64,000 nt of DNA from Shewanella livingstonensis (GTDB lineage: Bacteria > Pseudomonadota > Gammaproteobacteria > Enterobacterales > Shewanellaceae), in contig NZ_CP034015.1 in the NCBI RefSeq assembly GCF_003855395.1, positions 3,668,001-3,732,000 on the forward strand, written 5' to 3'. This document shows, piece after piece, positions 54,950-64,000 of the stretch. The translations under genes were made by a program, and so were the position numbers. Numbering within the stretch: position 1 is the first letter of the stretch; every line of letters starts with the position of its first letter. Below the pieces are notes generated by a model. The model saw nothing but the letters and a program-made list of their open reading frames with translations, did not search any database and was not told where the DNA came from.

Positions 54950-54972
54950 TTTTACTCCATAACACTTATTTG

Positions 54973-56514
54973 TTATAACAATTTAGGTTCAAAGTTAGCT
55001 TCGTAAACTGTTTTATTTTTTTCATAATATAATTTGCCAGCGATCGCCTTTGCCGTTTTATCAATTGGCATAACAATATCCATGCAACGAACTGGAGCAT
55101 TACGGTCCGTAGAGAAAACGCGGTATAATAGACCTGTTTCGCCGTAATAGGTTTCTATTGAGCTATTGACTTGGTAGCTTGGGGTGTCTTGTGTTTTACC
55201 ACTATCAAAATCTTTCCAAATGTTAATCACCGGCGCTGTAACCGCAGCGCCACCATTACTGATAACAGCAACAGGCGTAAGGCCAATATAATGACCATTG
55301 ACTTTTTCAACCCACACAGTGCCATTCATGCCAGGTAAGTAATCACCAGTATTGTAATCACTCTTTTGATAACGATCGCCGGTTGCCAGGCTCTTGACCT
55401 CACCATCAACTCGAGGACCTTCTGCAGCACAATTTAAATTTGATATTTCTGATGCATACGCTTTACTAAACAGGGCAAAACTATCTTGCTTTCTCTCACC
55501 CACTAAATACGCAAAATTTGATGCTATTTGGGTCATTTCTGTACCACCAAAATCGACACTTGGTACCTTAAGGCTGGTAGGCTTGACCAATTTTTTCACT
55601 TGAGCTTGAGACACCTTGGCTAAATCAATTTGAGGGGTTTGTGACCCCGAGCTTGAACGTGTTGTTTCTTTTGCTGGCGCTGCAACCGAATTAACCCGGT
55701 CTTGTGAGCGACGAGATAGATACGCTAAGTTTGATTTTTGTTTTGATGAATATGCGAGTAATTGTTCTGGTTTGCCAACAATCTCAATGACTTCAACTCG
55801 ACGGTTTTGAGCTTTACCGGATTCAGCGCGATTGGCCGCGACAGGCTGACTTTCACCAGCACCTTGGAAATATAATCGCTCCGGTGCAATGCCCGCTTCA
55901 CTGAATATTTGGGCAACGTATCGTGCTCTTTGCTCGCTTAAACTTTGATTCAACTCTTCACTGCCACTAGAATCTGTATGGCCGGTTATCAAGATGTTTG
56001 CTGATGAGTCTTTGTAAATCTCTGACAATTTTTGAAACTGTACTTTGGCTTTATTGGTTGCGATAGCAGAACCCGAAACGAACATGGTGTCATCGTTACT
56101 TGAAATGGTCGCCGCCATGCCGACATCCTGGTAGTCGGCGTACTTTTCTGCATCTTCACCGGTGACCGTATTGTCGGTGGAGTTGATGAATATACTCGAT
56201 GGAGAATCTTCAGCAGTACTGGTACTAATCGAGGCATATTGGATATTGAGGTTTTCGGCTTTGGCTAATGCTTCTAAGGCTTCGCGTTTTTTCTGAACAT
56301 CATACCCAATCGTACAACCAATCGCGGCCCCAGCAGCGGCACCATAGGCAATCCCGTCCTTACCAGCAATATAATTACCCAGTAATGCGCCTAAACCCGT
56401 ACCGATGGCACAACCAATCAATGTTTCTTTATTTTTTTTCAATGGATCCGTTGATACACAACTGGTCAGTGAAAAAACGACAGCTACGGCTACCGCGATA
56501 GGTTTTATTTTCAT
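54973..56514 (-). CDS. OmpA-domain lipoprotein with glycine-zipper segment
   Basis: 513-residue lipoprotein; lipobox FSLTSC with Cys at residue 19. A glycine-zipper stretch (about 32-75: GCAIGTGLGALLGNYIAGK and GAAAGAAIGCTIGYD) resembles that of SlyB/OsmB-like proteins. An OmpA peptidoglycan-binding domain follows (about 140-250: ILITGHTDSSGSEELNQSLS, GAGESQPVA, NRRVEV). A long C-terminal region (about 300-513) is unique and ends in a beta-rich domain. I use the ATG at 56514 because AAGGA precedes it; another ATG ten codons upstream does not give a signal peptide. It is the first gene of a three-gene operon. Confidence 0.85.
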   Translation of the reverse strand: MKIKPIAVAVAVVFSLTSCVSTDPLKKNKETLIGCAIGTGLGALLGNYIAGKDGIAYGAAAGAAIGCTIGYDVQKKREALEALAKAENLNIQYASISTSTAEDSPSSIFINSTDNTVTGEDAEKYADYQDVGMAATISSNDDTMFVSGSAIATNKAKVQFQKLSEIYKDSSANILITGHTDSSGSEELNQSLSEQRARYVAQIFSEAGIAPERLYFQGAGESQPVAANRAESGKAQNRRVEVIEIVGKPEQLLAYSSKQKSNLAYLSRRSQDRVNSVAAPAKETTRSSSGSQTPQIDLAKVSQAQVKKLVKPTSLKVPSVDFGGTEMTQIASNFAYLVGERKQDSFALFSKAYASEISNLNCAAEGPRVDGEVKSLATGDRYQKSDYNTGDYLPGMNGTVWVEKVNGHYIGLTPVAVISNGGAAVTAPVINIWKDFDSGKTQDTPSYQVNSSIETYYGETGLLYRVFSTDRNAPVRCMDIVMPIDKTAKAIAGKLYYEKNKTVYEANFEPKLL

Positions 56515-57686
56515 GTCATTCCTTAACAAGGCGATGCTCCACAAGAATACTTTCGTATGATTAACTATTGTTAACGATTAGAAAGAGATTCAGTTAAAAA
56601 GTCAATTAAAAAAAGGGGTTAGTTTGACAATGTTCAATTAAAAAATGAATCAGAACACTTTTTGGTCGATTATATTTTGTTGCCAGCTCATATTGTTCTT
56701 TTAAGCAACTGAGCTTGTCATAATCAATTGTTGCGGCTCATGATGGGAATGATATGGCCAAAAAGCTTACCGTTATATCATTGTAAACTGATGTGTTATG
56801 ACATTATCTGGCCAACTGAATTCAGTTAGCCGCGTTAAGCTCGTTAAGCTATGAGACAATTATGCCAACTCCCGTTCGTGTTTTTGTTGTCAATGGTGTT
56901 CACGCGAACAAAACCTAAATATCCACTTCATGTGATTTCTATCAGCGGCGAAAAAGTCCTACACGCAGAGTCAGTACCCATTTTCCTCATAAGCTGATGT
57001 AGATTTTAATACCATTAATTTTGATGAATGGATTGCTCTAACTGCCACGGGGAGAAATGCGCATTAAATAGGTGGAAAACTGAATTAATTAGGTGGTTAG
57101 GTGGAGTTTCACACAGGGCAAGGCTAAAATACCCGCCCCCTAAAATAGGCTGCCTCGGCTAAAGTGTCCACATCATAGAATCAAGAAAAAATAGTTCTAG
57201 GCTATTTTACACATGCAAACAAGCAAACCCTATGCCCCTGATTTAAAATAACCTTTTCACTTAACGCGATTTCCTCCTGAGACTGAAAATGGCCAAAAAG
57301 CCAGCCATTGAGACACCATTATCAGACGTTGCAAAATGAGACCTCTGACGTGGGGGGCCTAAGAATAGGTCAGATGGGATCTGTTTTATGCGCTGAATAA
57401 GCCCCTTCTCGATAACAGAAAGCCATTTCCTTCGCTCTGCAAGGCAAGGTTAACCGACAGACCGTTCATTATTGGCAGCGGTTTGAAATACACATGGGTT
57501 AGGTTTACAGCACCTGTTGTCACGAGTGTTTTCCATCACTGGAACGACACATGCCCATCCAATTGATATAGGTCGTCACTCTTTACGTCACATGTTATCT
57601 CGCGCAGCAGCGAGTAAAGAGTGACAACCTCGTTATCAATATGTCATTACATGCTTATCCATTTGGCTTGGTAAGAAAGCACTTAC
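56515..57686. other. 1.2-kb gene-poor region
   Basis: No frame with gene character. It contains a 12-base perfect inverted repeat (GTCACTCTTTAC at 57575 and its complement at 57614) and a TTAAATAGGTGG word shared with 47550. Two very short starts at 57213 and 57289 (MQTSKPYAPDLK, MAKKPAIETPLSDVAK) stop almost at once. It may hold decayed mobile-element remnants, but I cannot identify a family. It must include the promoter of the OmpA-lipoprotein operon near its left end. Confidence 0.45.
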
Positions 57687-60155
57687 CTACTTATCTGTCG
57701 TCTCAGGGTAAAGGCTGTTCCACCATTGTGGCTCGTCTTTAAGTTTCATATCAAACCAGGCCATGGTGGTGTTCCACCAATCAAAGCGCGCCTGGCGGGT
57801 ATTGATGTGATGGTCTTGATCATTAAACTCCACCAGCTCCACCTCTTTACCCAACAACTTAAGTGCGGTGTACATGTAATGGCTTTCGCCCACCGGCACG
57901 TTGGTATCGGCATTGCCGTGGATCAGCAATAACGGCGTAGTGATTTTATCGGCATGATAAAGCGGACTTTGCTCGACATAAAGCTCAGGATTATTCCACG
58001 GAAAACTGCCGCGACTCGCGACGCCAGAATAGCCATACCCCCACCAGCCATGACCCCAGTACGATGATAAATTACTGATCCCCGCATGTGACATCGACGC
58101 GGCAAAAATATCGGTTTTTGTCGCCAAGTACATGGTCATAAAGCCGCCATACGACGCGCCCATGTTACCGACTCGTTTTGCATCAACATAGCTGTGGGCA
58201 TTCAAGAATGCTTTAGTGCCTTCAATAATGTCGTCTGCACTGTACTTGCCCCAGGCATTAACATGACGTCCGCTAAAGGCTTGGCCGTAGCCGGTGGCAC
58301 CATTAGGTTGCAACACATACACCACATACCCTTGGGCTGCCCATAAATTAAATGGCCAGCGGCCAGTAAAGTGACGCCCTACCGGTGAAGTGCCGCCATA
58401 GTAGTACACCAATGCAGGGTACTTTTTATTGGCATCAAAATCGGCAGGTAGGTACACACGGCCGTCAATGTTATGCCCATGCTTGTTGGTAAAATCAAAA
58501 TCTTCAATTTTACCTAAACGCGTATCGGCATAGTTTTGCTTTTGGCTGTCAAATAACACCTGTTTACGGCTTGAATTAAGCGACATACGGTAAGCTTTTT
58601 GCGGCGCAGTGGCCGAGGTGCCTGCAACCACTAAGGTCGGCGAAGATTGCTTGGTGGCCACACTGAAACCGTCAACCATATCGACACCGGTGTCGATGAG
58701 GCTAAAACGGCTTTTACGCTTATCAAACAAGTAAAGCGGTGAGCGATCGCCTTCGGTAACGGTGACCAATAAATCATCATTTTCAAGCTTGATCATGCTG
58801 CCAATGGCTGGGTCGAACGCTTTGCTTAATGCACTGACATTGCCCTTAGCATCACGCCAATATAACTGACCATCATAATCATTGACCTCAATGTTGGGGT
58901 CTTGCATGCCTGTGCCGTCCATAAAGCGCGGCCCAGCGGTAATGTACATGCCATCATCTGCATATAAAGCACCACTGAAGCTGCGATATTCACCAATTAT
59001 AGTTTCGCTTAAATCCGCTACCTTAAGTTCGATGAGCTGAGTGATACCATGAGCTGGTGCTTTGTAATCCACAGGTGATCGAGTCAGCAACAAGCTGCCG
59101 TTATCGGCATTACTGTCTAACAGCGAACTGGTGATTTTACTGTCGGTAAGTTGGCGAATAAACCCCGAGGCCACATCTAATTGATAAAGCTGACTATTGT
59201 TACGCCAATAACTCCAGCGATCTTCCAATGCTTGAAAACGCTTTGAGGTGGCTTTGTCATCTGCTTTAAACGGCTTTTCCCAACTAAACAGTAAACTGTC
59301 GCCAAACCACTGTAACCCAGACACATTATCAAGCTCAGTGGCGGCAATATCGATAGTTAAATCAGCGACATTGAATAATTGAATTTGCTTGTTAGCCACA
59401 AACGCGAGGTGTCTTGAATCATCAGACCATACCGCACTGCTCGGGCGGCTATCTTGCCAGCGATAAATTACGCTGTTGTCTGGCAATTTGCGCAGCTCTG
59501 TCACTTGGATCGGTTTATCGCCCTGAGCGGCTTGATACTCAATGGTTGATTGCAGTAGATATTTACCATTTGGCGATAAGGTTAAATTGCTAATCACTTT
59601 TGAGTCAAAAAGCTGCTCTGCCGATACGCGTTGTGTTTGTTGCGCGGTAACATCGAGCTCATCAACATCGCTTTTACCTTGCCAATCGAGGCCAAAAGGC
59701 ACGTCTTTTTGTAAGCCATCTGCAAGCAACATGAGTTGATAATCACCGTTAGCAAGTTCAAGCTCGACCTTGTCGGCTGATTTCACTAACTGGCCATTAA
59801 GGTACACCTGAGGGTTTTCAAGGCCTTTAACGGTTAATGTACCTTGCGTAAATCGCTGTGTAGAAACAGGTAAACGATAAGCTAACCAGCCCTCTCCTTC
59901 TACTTTCGATGTGGCGGCTTGCCAGGAAAGCGCTTGATTAAATACCCTAACCTTACTGGCCTTATTTGCTTGACTGAGCTTTGCCACTACATTGGCACGC
60001 AAGGCATCGGCTTGAGCGCTTTTAGATAACGTCGTAGCAGAGGCTTGTGTCACAGGGCCAATACGCTCAATGTGCTTAGCATCAATCTCGACGCCGTGAG
60101 CCATGCCCGAAATGGCCATCGCTAAACTGGTCAATACCAGAGAAAAAGCTTTCAT
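57687..60155 (-). CDS. Exported S9-family prolyl-oligopeptidase-like peptidase
   Basis: 822-residue serine peptidase of the S9 (dipeptidyl-peptidase/acylaminoacyl-peptidase) group with a signal peptide (MKAFSLVLTSLAMAISGMAHG). The N-terminal half has repeated beta-propeller strands. The C-terminal alpha/beta-hydrolase domain shows GNMGASYGGFMTMY (Ser near 667), LIHGNADTNVPVGES (Asp near 750) and NDQDHHINTRQAR (His near 783), an intact triad. It probably degrades short peptides in the periplasm. AAAAGGA precedes the ATG; a 15-base tandem repeat lies immediately upstream of that site. It stands alone on its strand. Confidence 0.92.
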   Translation of the reverse strand: MKAFSLVLTSLAMAISGMAHGVEIDAKHIERIGPVTQASATTLSKSAQADALRANVVAKLSQANKASKVRVFNQALSWQAATSKVEGEGWLAYRLPVSTQRFTQGTLTVKGLENPQVYLNGQLVKSADKVELELANGDYQLMLLADGLQKDVPFGLDWQGKSDVDELDVTAQQTQRVSAEQLFDSKVISNLTLSPNGKYLLQSTIEYQAAQGDKPIQVTELRKLPDNSVIYRWQDSRPSSAVWSDDSRHLAFVANKQIQLFNVADLTIDIAATELDNVSGLQWFGDSLLFSWEKPFKADDKATSKRFQALEDRWSYWRNNSQLYQLDVASGFIRQLTDSKITSSLLDSNADNGSLLLTRSPVDYKAPAHGITQLIELKVADLSETIIGEYRSFSGALYADDGMYITAGPRFMDGTGMQDPNIEVNDYDGQLYWRDAKGNVSALSKAFDPAIGSMIKLENDDLLVTVTEGDRSPLYLFDKRKSRFSLIDTGVDMVDGFSVATKQSSPTLVVAGTSATAPQKAYRMSLNSSRKQVLFDSQKQNYADTRLGKIEDFDFTNKHGHNIDGRVYLPADFDANKKYPALVYYYGGTSPVGRHFTGRWPFNLWAAQGYVVYVLQPNGATGYGQAFSGRHVNAWGKYSADDIIEGTKAFLNAHSYVDAKRVGNMGASYGGFMTMYLATKTDIFAASMSHAGISNLSSYWGHGWWGYGYSGVASRGSFPWNNPELYVEQSPLYHADKITTPLLLIHGNADTNVPVGESHYMYTALKLLGKEVELVEFNDQDHHINTRQARFDWWNTTMAWFDMKLKDEPQWWNSLYPETTDK

Positions 60156-60172
60156 TACATGTCCTTTTGTTT

Positions 60173-60247
60173 TAATTAACCAGTGCGTAATTAACCAGTG
60201 CGTAATTAACCAGCTTGTAATAAATCAGTTTTTAATAGGCCAGTTAA
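60173..60247. repeat. 15-bp tandem repeat in the S9 peptidase leader
   Basis: Five 15-base units: two exact TAATTAACCAGTGCG, then TAATTAACCAGCTTG, TAATAAATCAGTTTT and TAATAGGCCAGTTAA. It begins 18 bases upstream of the S9 ATG, just beyond its ribosome site. Confidence 0.85.
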
Positions 60248-60282
60248 TTATTTTTAGTGAGTTATTTATTATTCATCGCTAT

Positions 60283-60969
60283 CTATTTTCGATAATCGCT
60301 AAGGTAAACCACATTCGTGGTGTCTACCGGGCCATCTTCAACATCAAGATCTTGTAACCAGGTATCGATAAACACATCGTTAGCAAAAAAGTGGCTACTG
60401 CGCCCTTTTGCATTTCGAGGGAATTGTCCCATAAAGGCGCTAAATTCAATAAACTGATTGGGCATTAACAACATTCCATCTTTATGACATTGTTGCTCTA
60501 AGTGCCAGGCAACTTCGTTTAAATGCCCTTGTACGCTACGATCACCTCGTGGATGAAATGCACAGGTAGTAAATTTATCGTGATATCGTGCGATGGCTAA
60601 GTCAGCCTCAACACTATCAACGCCTTTTTTATTGGCTAAAAACATAAAATTAGACAGCATCATTTTCTCGAACATATTGAGAAAATCAATTTCATCACCC
60701 TTTTTTGTCGCCAAAAATGTCAAGCAATAGCGGCTAACATAATCCATCACTAATAAGTATTTTTTGCGCTTAACGGTGACACAATGCACCACCCAATGCC
60801 ATTGAATGCCATCGTGCTCATGCGGTTCAACATCTAAAGGGAAAACAGGAGTCGCGACTGACTCAGCAATGGTTTTATGCGGTGCAGCCTCTAAACAAGA
60901 CAACACTTCGCCTTTGCGAGTGACACTAAAAAACTCTGCAGCCGCTTTGGTACAGTTAAACACTAACAT
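60283..60969 (-). CDS. Conserved hypothetical protein, possibly DUF6933
   Basis: 228-residue soluble protein beginning MLVFNCTKAAAEFF. It contains WHWVVHCVTVKRKKYLLVMD and ends VVYLSDYRK. The N-terminal pattern recalls the DUF6933 family, which has no known function; this is a memory-based resemblance and not strong. I use the ATG at 60969 (weak GGA before it); another in-frame ATG six codons upstream is possible. No signal peptide. It lies upstream of the S9 peptidase gene on the same strand but is separated by the tandem repeat, so co-transcription is uncertain. Confidence 0.65.
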   Translation of the reverse strand: MLVFNCTKAAAEFFSVTRKGEVLSCLEAAPHKTIAESVATPVFPLDVEPHEHDGIQWHWVVHCVTVKRKKYLLVMDYVSRYCLTFLATKKGDEIDFLNMFEKMMLSNFMFLANKKGVDSVEADLAIARYHDKFTTCAFHPRGDRSVQGHLNEVAWHLEQQCHKDGMLLMPNQFIEFSAFMGQFPRNAKGRSSHFFANDVFIDTWLQDLDVEDGPVDTTNVVYLSDYRK

Positions 60970-61206
60970 CAGCAATCCATCGAACATAAGCCAGAAATTG
61001 AACTGATTATATCAACAACAGGATATTAACGACCACTACACAAGGTTAATTAACGCCAAATATCATGCTTAGTTTGTAAGCGCTTATTATCAGTAGCATT
61101 GCTCGTGAGCACCCGCCCCGTTTGCCATCGCATGATAATGGTTATCTCGCAAAATACTGTATCCACTGCTAAGTTAACGAGGTACTCATTCAATTCAAGG
61201 ATTAAC

Positions 61207-62616
61207 ATGCAGATCATTCACCATGGCGCGGTTAATGGAGTAACGGGGTCTTGCCATCAGCTCGACATTAACCCACAACACCCAAGCAGTTACCTTATCG
61301 ATTGTGGCTTATTTCAAGGGGCTGAAACCGCAGGTCAAAACTCAGCGGATCAATTGCAAATAGACTTCACTATCGACAATATCAAAGCGTTAATCGTCAC
61401 TCATTGTCATATCGATCATGTTGGCCGAATTCCCTATCTACTCGCAGCAGGCTTTAATCAACCCATTTACGCCACTACGGCAACCGCGTCGTTATTGCCA
61501 TTAGTGATTGAAGATGCATTAAAAGTGGGCGTGACTCGCGATAAAAAGCTGATTCAAGCGTGTTTAAATCAGCTCAACAAACTCATTGTGCCGATAGATT
61601 ACAACCAATGGATTTCACTGCCTGTTAATCTGAGTTCCAATGCGACTCAGCCTGTTAATCAAATTAAACTCAAATTTAAACCTGCGGGGCATATTCTTGG
61701 TTCAGCCTATGTCGAGCTTGACCTAAAAGGGCCGAATAACAAACATCGAGTGGTATTTTCAGGTGACTTAGGCGCAACCTATGCACCTTTACTTCCCAGC
61801 CCTAAAAGCCCTTACCGAGCAGATACCTTAGTCATTGAATCAACCTACGGCGATAAAAACCATCAAGGCCGCAAAGATCGCAGCAAACAGCTTAGGGGGA
61901 TTATTAAAAAAGCGGTACAGGACAATGGCGTGGTATTAATCCCTGCATTTAGTATCGGACGTACACAAGAGTTGCTCTACGAGTTTGAACACATCATTTA
62001 TCGTAATCAACACAACCCCATGTGGCAAAATATCGACATTATTGTCGACTCCCCCATGGCAGCAAACTTCACCCAAAAATACAGGGAATTTAAGAACCTG
62101 TGGGACAAAGAGGCTAAGCGAAAACTTAAACAAGGCCGTCATCCGTTAGATTTTGAACAACTCACCACCATCGACAGCCATCAAGATCACTTGGCGGTGA
62201 TCAACTATTTAGATTCGGTCAATAAGCCCGCCATCATCATTGCCGCATCGGGCATGTGCACGGGAGGCCGAATTAGCAACTACCTTAGCCGCTTTTTACC
62301 CAAAGCCACTACCGACGTATTATTTGTCGGCTACCAAGCTAAAGGCACCACAGGTCGAGACATACAAGAATACGGACCTCAAGGCGGATACGTGTATATC
62401 AACGAACAAAAGATTGATATTAACGCCACGATTCACACCATCAGTGGTTACTCCGCTCACGCAGACCAACACAACCTCATCAATTTTGTTAAACGCATGC
62501 ACCACAAACCTAAACATATTCGTATTGTTCATGGCGATGATGAGGCTAAACAAGCGTTGGCCTCAGCATATCAAGCATTGTTACCCATGGCAGAGATTGA
62601 GATCGGTAAAGCCTAA
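61207..62616 (+). CDS. MBL-fold beta-CASP RNA hydrolase-like protein
   Basis: 469-residue metallo-beta-lactamase-fold protein of the CPSF73/RNase J-like beta-CASP class, predicted to cleave RNA. Motifs: VTHCHIDHVGRIPYLL (zinc site, near residue 62), PAGHILGSAYVELD, FSGDLGATYAP, the beta-CASP segments VLIPAFSIGRTQELLYE and IIIAASGMCTGGRISNYL, and the RMMBL end ISGYSAHADQHNL. I use the ATG at 61207 because AAGGA precedes it; the frame is open 36 codons further upstream without a ribosome site. Single-gene unit by spacing. Bacterial members of this branch are poorly characterised. Confidence 0.9.
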   Translation: MQIIHHGAVNGVTGSCHQLDINPQHPSSYLIDCGLFQGAETAGQNSADQLQIDFTIDNIKALIVTHCHIDHVGRIPYLLAAGFNQPIYATTATASLLPLVIEDALKVGVTRDKKLIQACLNQLNKLIVPIDYNQWISLPVNLSSNATQPVNQIKLKFKPAGHILGSAYVELDLKGPNNKHRVVFSGDLGATYAPLLPSPKSPYRADTLVIESTYGDKNHQGRKDRSKQLRGIIKKAVQDNGVVLIPAFSIGRTQELLYEFEHIIYRNQHNPMWQNIDIIVDSPMAANFTQKYREFKNLWDKEAKRKLKQGRHPLDFEQLTTIDSHQDHLAVINYLDSVNKPAIIIAASGMCTGGRISNYLSRFLPKATTDVLFVGYQAKGTTGRDIQEYGPQGGYVYINEQKIDINATIHTISGYSAHADQHNLINFVKRMHHKPKHIRIVHGDDEAKQALASAYQALLPMAEIEIGKA

Positions 62617-62662
62617 CAACACCAAACGGCAATCAAAAACAGTTCACCGGTGAGATGACAAG

Positions 62663-64000
62663 TTAATGACCAAATTTAACTCTGACACCTGCGTTAGCAA
62701 TAAACCCATCATTACGTGACCAGATATCAGTAGTCCATTGGCCGCTAGGCGATCTATTAGGCAGTAACATAGGATGTTCATCGGTTTGTTTTACATCGAG
62801 TAAGTTTTCTAAGTTAATAAACCAACTGACTCTGCCAACAGTAATTTCGCCCATTAAACCCAGATGCCAATAAGGATTGGTTTCATCAATATAAGGGTTA
62901 TCGTTAACGTTTTGAGTACCGGTATAATAAGCTTCAAAGCCCGCTCTAAAATTGCCATGTTGCTCCCACATAGCGACAAAACCACCAGAGTGACGTGGTG
63001 TTAAGGCAATGGCTCTTCTGCCGTCCCCGTCGGGTGACACTTCAGTTGCATCTAGATACAAGTAACTTGCGGTCAACTTAACATCGCCTAAATAGTAACG
63101 CAGCAACACTTCAGAACCACGGATCTGACTTTCGCCGGGTGCATTAACCAACCTAACAGCGTCTAAGGAACCATCGTTATTGGCAGAGAAAGCCTCTAAA
63201 CCCGTGACGTTATCCACATTCGAGCCAAACAAGGTCAAACTCGTTTCCACATCATCAAAGGTATAACTCACATCAAGCGAAGCCGTTTTCGCGCGCTCTT
63301 CTTGTAAGTTGTCAATCGGCGCTAACCTTGATAATCCTGCAGCCTCAATCTCTTCAACAAACGGTGTAGGAGCAAAGTACCCTTCCCCATAAGAGCCTCT
63401 TATGGTTAAGTCACTTGGGCGATAAAGCACCGACACTCTTGGGCTAAATTGAGTACCATATTCACTGTGATCATCAATGCGCGCACTGTAAGAAGTGGTG
63501 ATTTGGTCTGTCAGCTCATAATCAAGTTGAGCAAATGCACCCGGCACTTTATAAGAATAATCAAACTCAGGAAAAGTCTCAGAGGCAAAAATTTCAGACT
63601 GATAGGCTAAACCAACAACCCAATCACTGTTATCGGTATAACCTGCGATGCTATTTTCAAGTAAATAACTCTCGTGTTGGTCTTCTTCTATATCGGCACC
63701 ATAAACATGCACATGATCTTGTACCATCGCCGATGCGCGAGTATTAAACGTCAGAGTCTCCAGTAACGGCATACTAAACACAAGGCCGCCATCAAGCCGG
63801 TCTGAATCTTGCGATTGCTCAAACGAAGTACCATCAGCGACCGTATTATCACCTAAAGTACCGCCAGTACGCTGCTCGGTCATAAACCCGCTAGTCACAT
63901 ACAGTGTTTGTCCTTCTTGCCCTTCCCAAAATAATCGAGGACGTACAGTGTATCGCTCATAACCTGCCAGATCGATCCAGCCGTCATCATCTATATCTTG
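62663..64000 (-). CDS. TonB-dependent receptor, C-terminal part (5' end outside window)
   Basis: Outer membrane TonB-dependent receptor, cut by the right edge; the frame stays open to base 64000. The visible part (about 445 residues) is the beta-barrel: many alternating strands such as DYELTDQITTSYSARID and VSVLYRPSDLTIRGSYGEGY, the family motif ending in PTPFVEEIEA, and the C-terminal strand NAGVRVKFGH. The plug domain and TonB box lie outside. An upstream Asp-rich turn (QDIDDDGWID) is visible at the edge. The ligand cannot be told; siderophore, haem or carbohydrate uptake are all possible. Confidence 0.85.
   Translation of the reverse strand, partial: QDIDDDGWIDLAGYERYTVRPRLFWEGQEGQTLYVTSGFMTEQRTGGTLGDNTVADGTSFEQSQDSDRLDGGLVFSMPLLETLTFNTRASAMVQDHVHVYGADIEEDQHESYLLENSIAGYTDNSDWVVGLAYQSEIFASETFPEFDYSYKVPGAFAQLDYELTDQITTSYSARIDDHSEYGTQFSPRVSVLYRPSDLTIRGSYGEGYFAPTPFVEEIEAAGLSRLAPIDNLQEERAKTASLDVSYTFDDVETSLTLFGSNVDNVTGLEAFSANNDGSLDAVRLVNAPGESQIRGSEVLLRYYLGDVKLTASYLYLDATEVSPDGDGRRAIALTPRHSGGFVAMWEQHGNFRAGFEAYYTGTQNVNDNPYIDETNPYWHLGLMGEITVGRVSWFINLENLLDVKQTDEHPMLLPNRSPSGQWTTDIWSRNDGFIANAGVRVKFGH

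Noticed and set aside
52491..56514. Zorya-type or MotAB-like defence system
   Set aside because: OmpA domain plus multi-pass membrane protein suggested it, but the membrane protein does not resemble MotA/ExbB and no helicase or nuclease gene follows.
57100..57400. Insertion-sequence remnant in the gap before the S9 gene
   Set aside because: Short starts and repeats hint at it, but I could not match any frame to a transposase family, so it is only mentioned as a gap.
60103..60357. Plus-strand frame with a repeated INQCV-like peptide
   Set aside because: The repeated peptide is only the translation of the 15-bp tandem repeat, antisense to the start of the S9 gene.

Overview
The window reads as chromosome of a marine gammaproteobacterium of the Shewanella type. 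It is AT-rich, is crowded with c-di-GMP signalling genes, and carries a Dld-II-like lactate dehydrogenase, a YiaY-like alcohol dehydrogenase, RssB and MlaA neighbours, a POT peptide transporter and a TonB receptor. The genus call is inference from gene content. I see no rRNA, tRNA, CRISPR array or intact insertion sequence.

Layout. 0-18.7 kb is mostly household genes: dld (cut by the left edge), yeiR-rhlE, a 5TM-PAS-GGDEF-EAL protein, yiaY, a thioesterase, ltaE, an exported Tpx, mscS-ompA, a POT transporter, rssB and a mlaA that lacks a lipobox. 19-21.4 kb holds a FliK-like protein followed by a stand-alone FlhB C-terminal domain. 21.4-24.2 kb is weakly coding, with a DUF3187-type outer membrane protein. 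24.2-37.4 kb is signalling: a 1629-residue hybrid kinase coupled to a REC-GGDEF protein, a TetR-controlled peroxiredoxin/royal-jelly-like pair, a FIST sensor coupled to a GGDEF-EAL protein, and a membrane diguanylate cyclase.

37.4-50.4 kb is the most interesting part. A transmembrane Ser/Thr kinase and an ECF sigma factor form an operon. Four nearby transcription units share an upstream motif, TGTGG-N16-CGTCTGT (last copy degenerate), with identical spacing. Those units encode lipoproteins or secreted proteins, including two HExxH metalloprotease-like lipoproteins and one subtilisin-like protease. The sigma factor has a threonine in region 2.2 where acidic residues are usual, as in the phosphorylation-activated EcfP of Vibrio parahaemolyticus. 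I read the block as a self-contained kinase/sigma/envelope-protease regulon.

50.4-56.5 kb holds an unrecognised envelope group: an OmpA-type lipoprotein, a multi-pass membrane protein, a vWA-like exported protein and a double zinc-ribbon membrane protein. 57.7-64 kb has an S9 peptidase, a protein of unknown function, a beta-CASP RNA hydrolase-like protein and a TonB-dependent receptor cut by the right edge.

Repeats are prominent. Three copies of a 263-276 bp miniature element with GGGCCTGTTGATC ends sit just behind stop codons, each flanked by TA, mostly within CTAG. Three CTAG-rich mosaics occupy intergenic gaps and one of them hosts an element copy. There is also a 265-bp fold-back element and four short tandem repeats, two of them in gene leaders.
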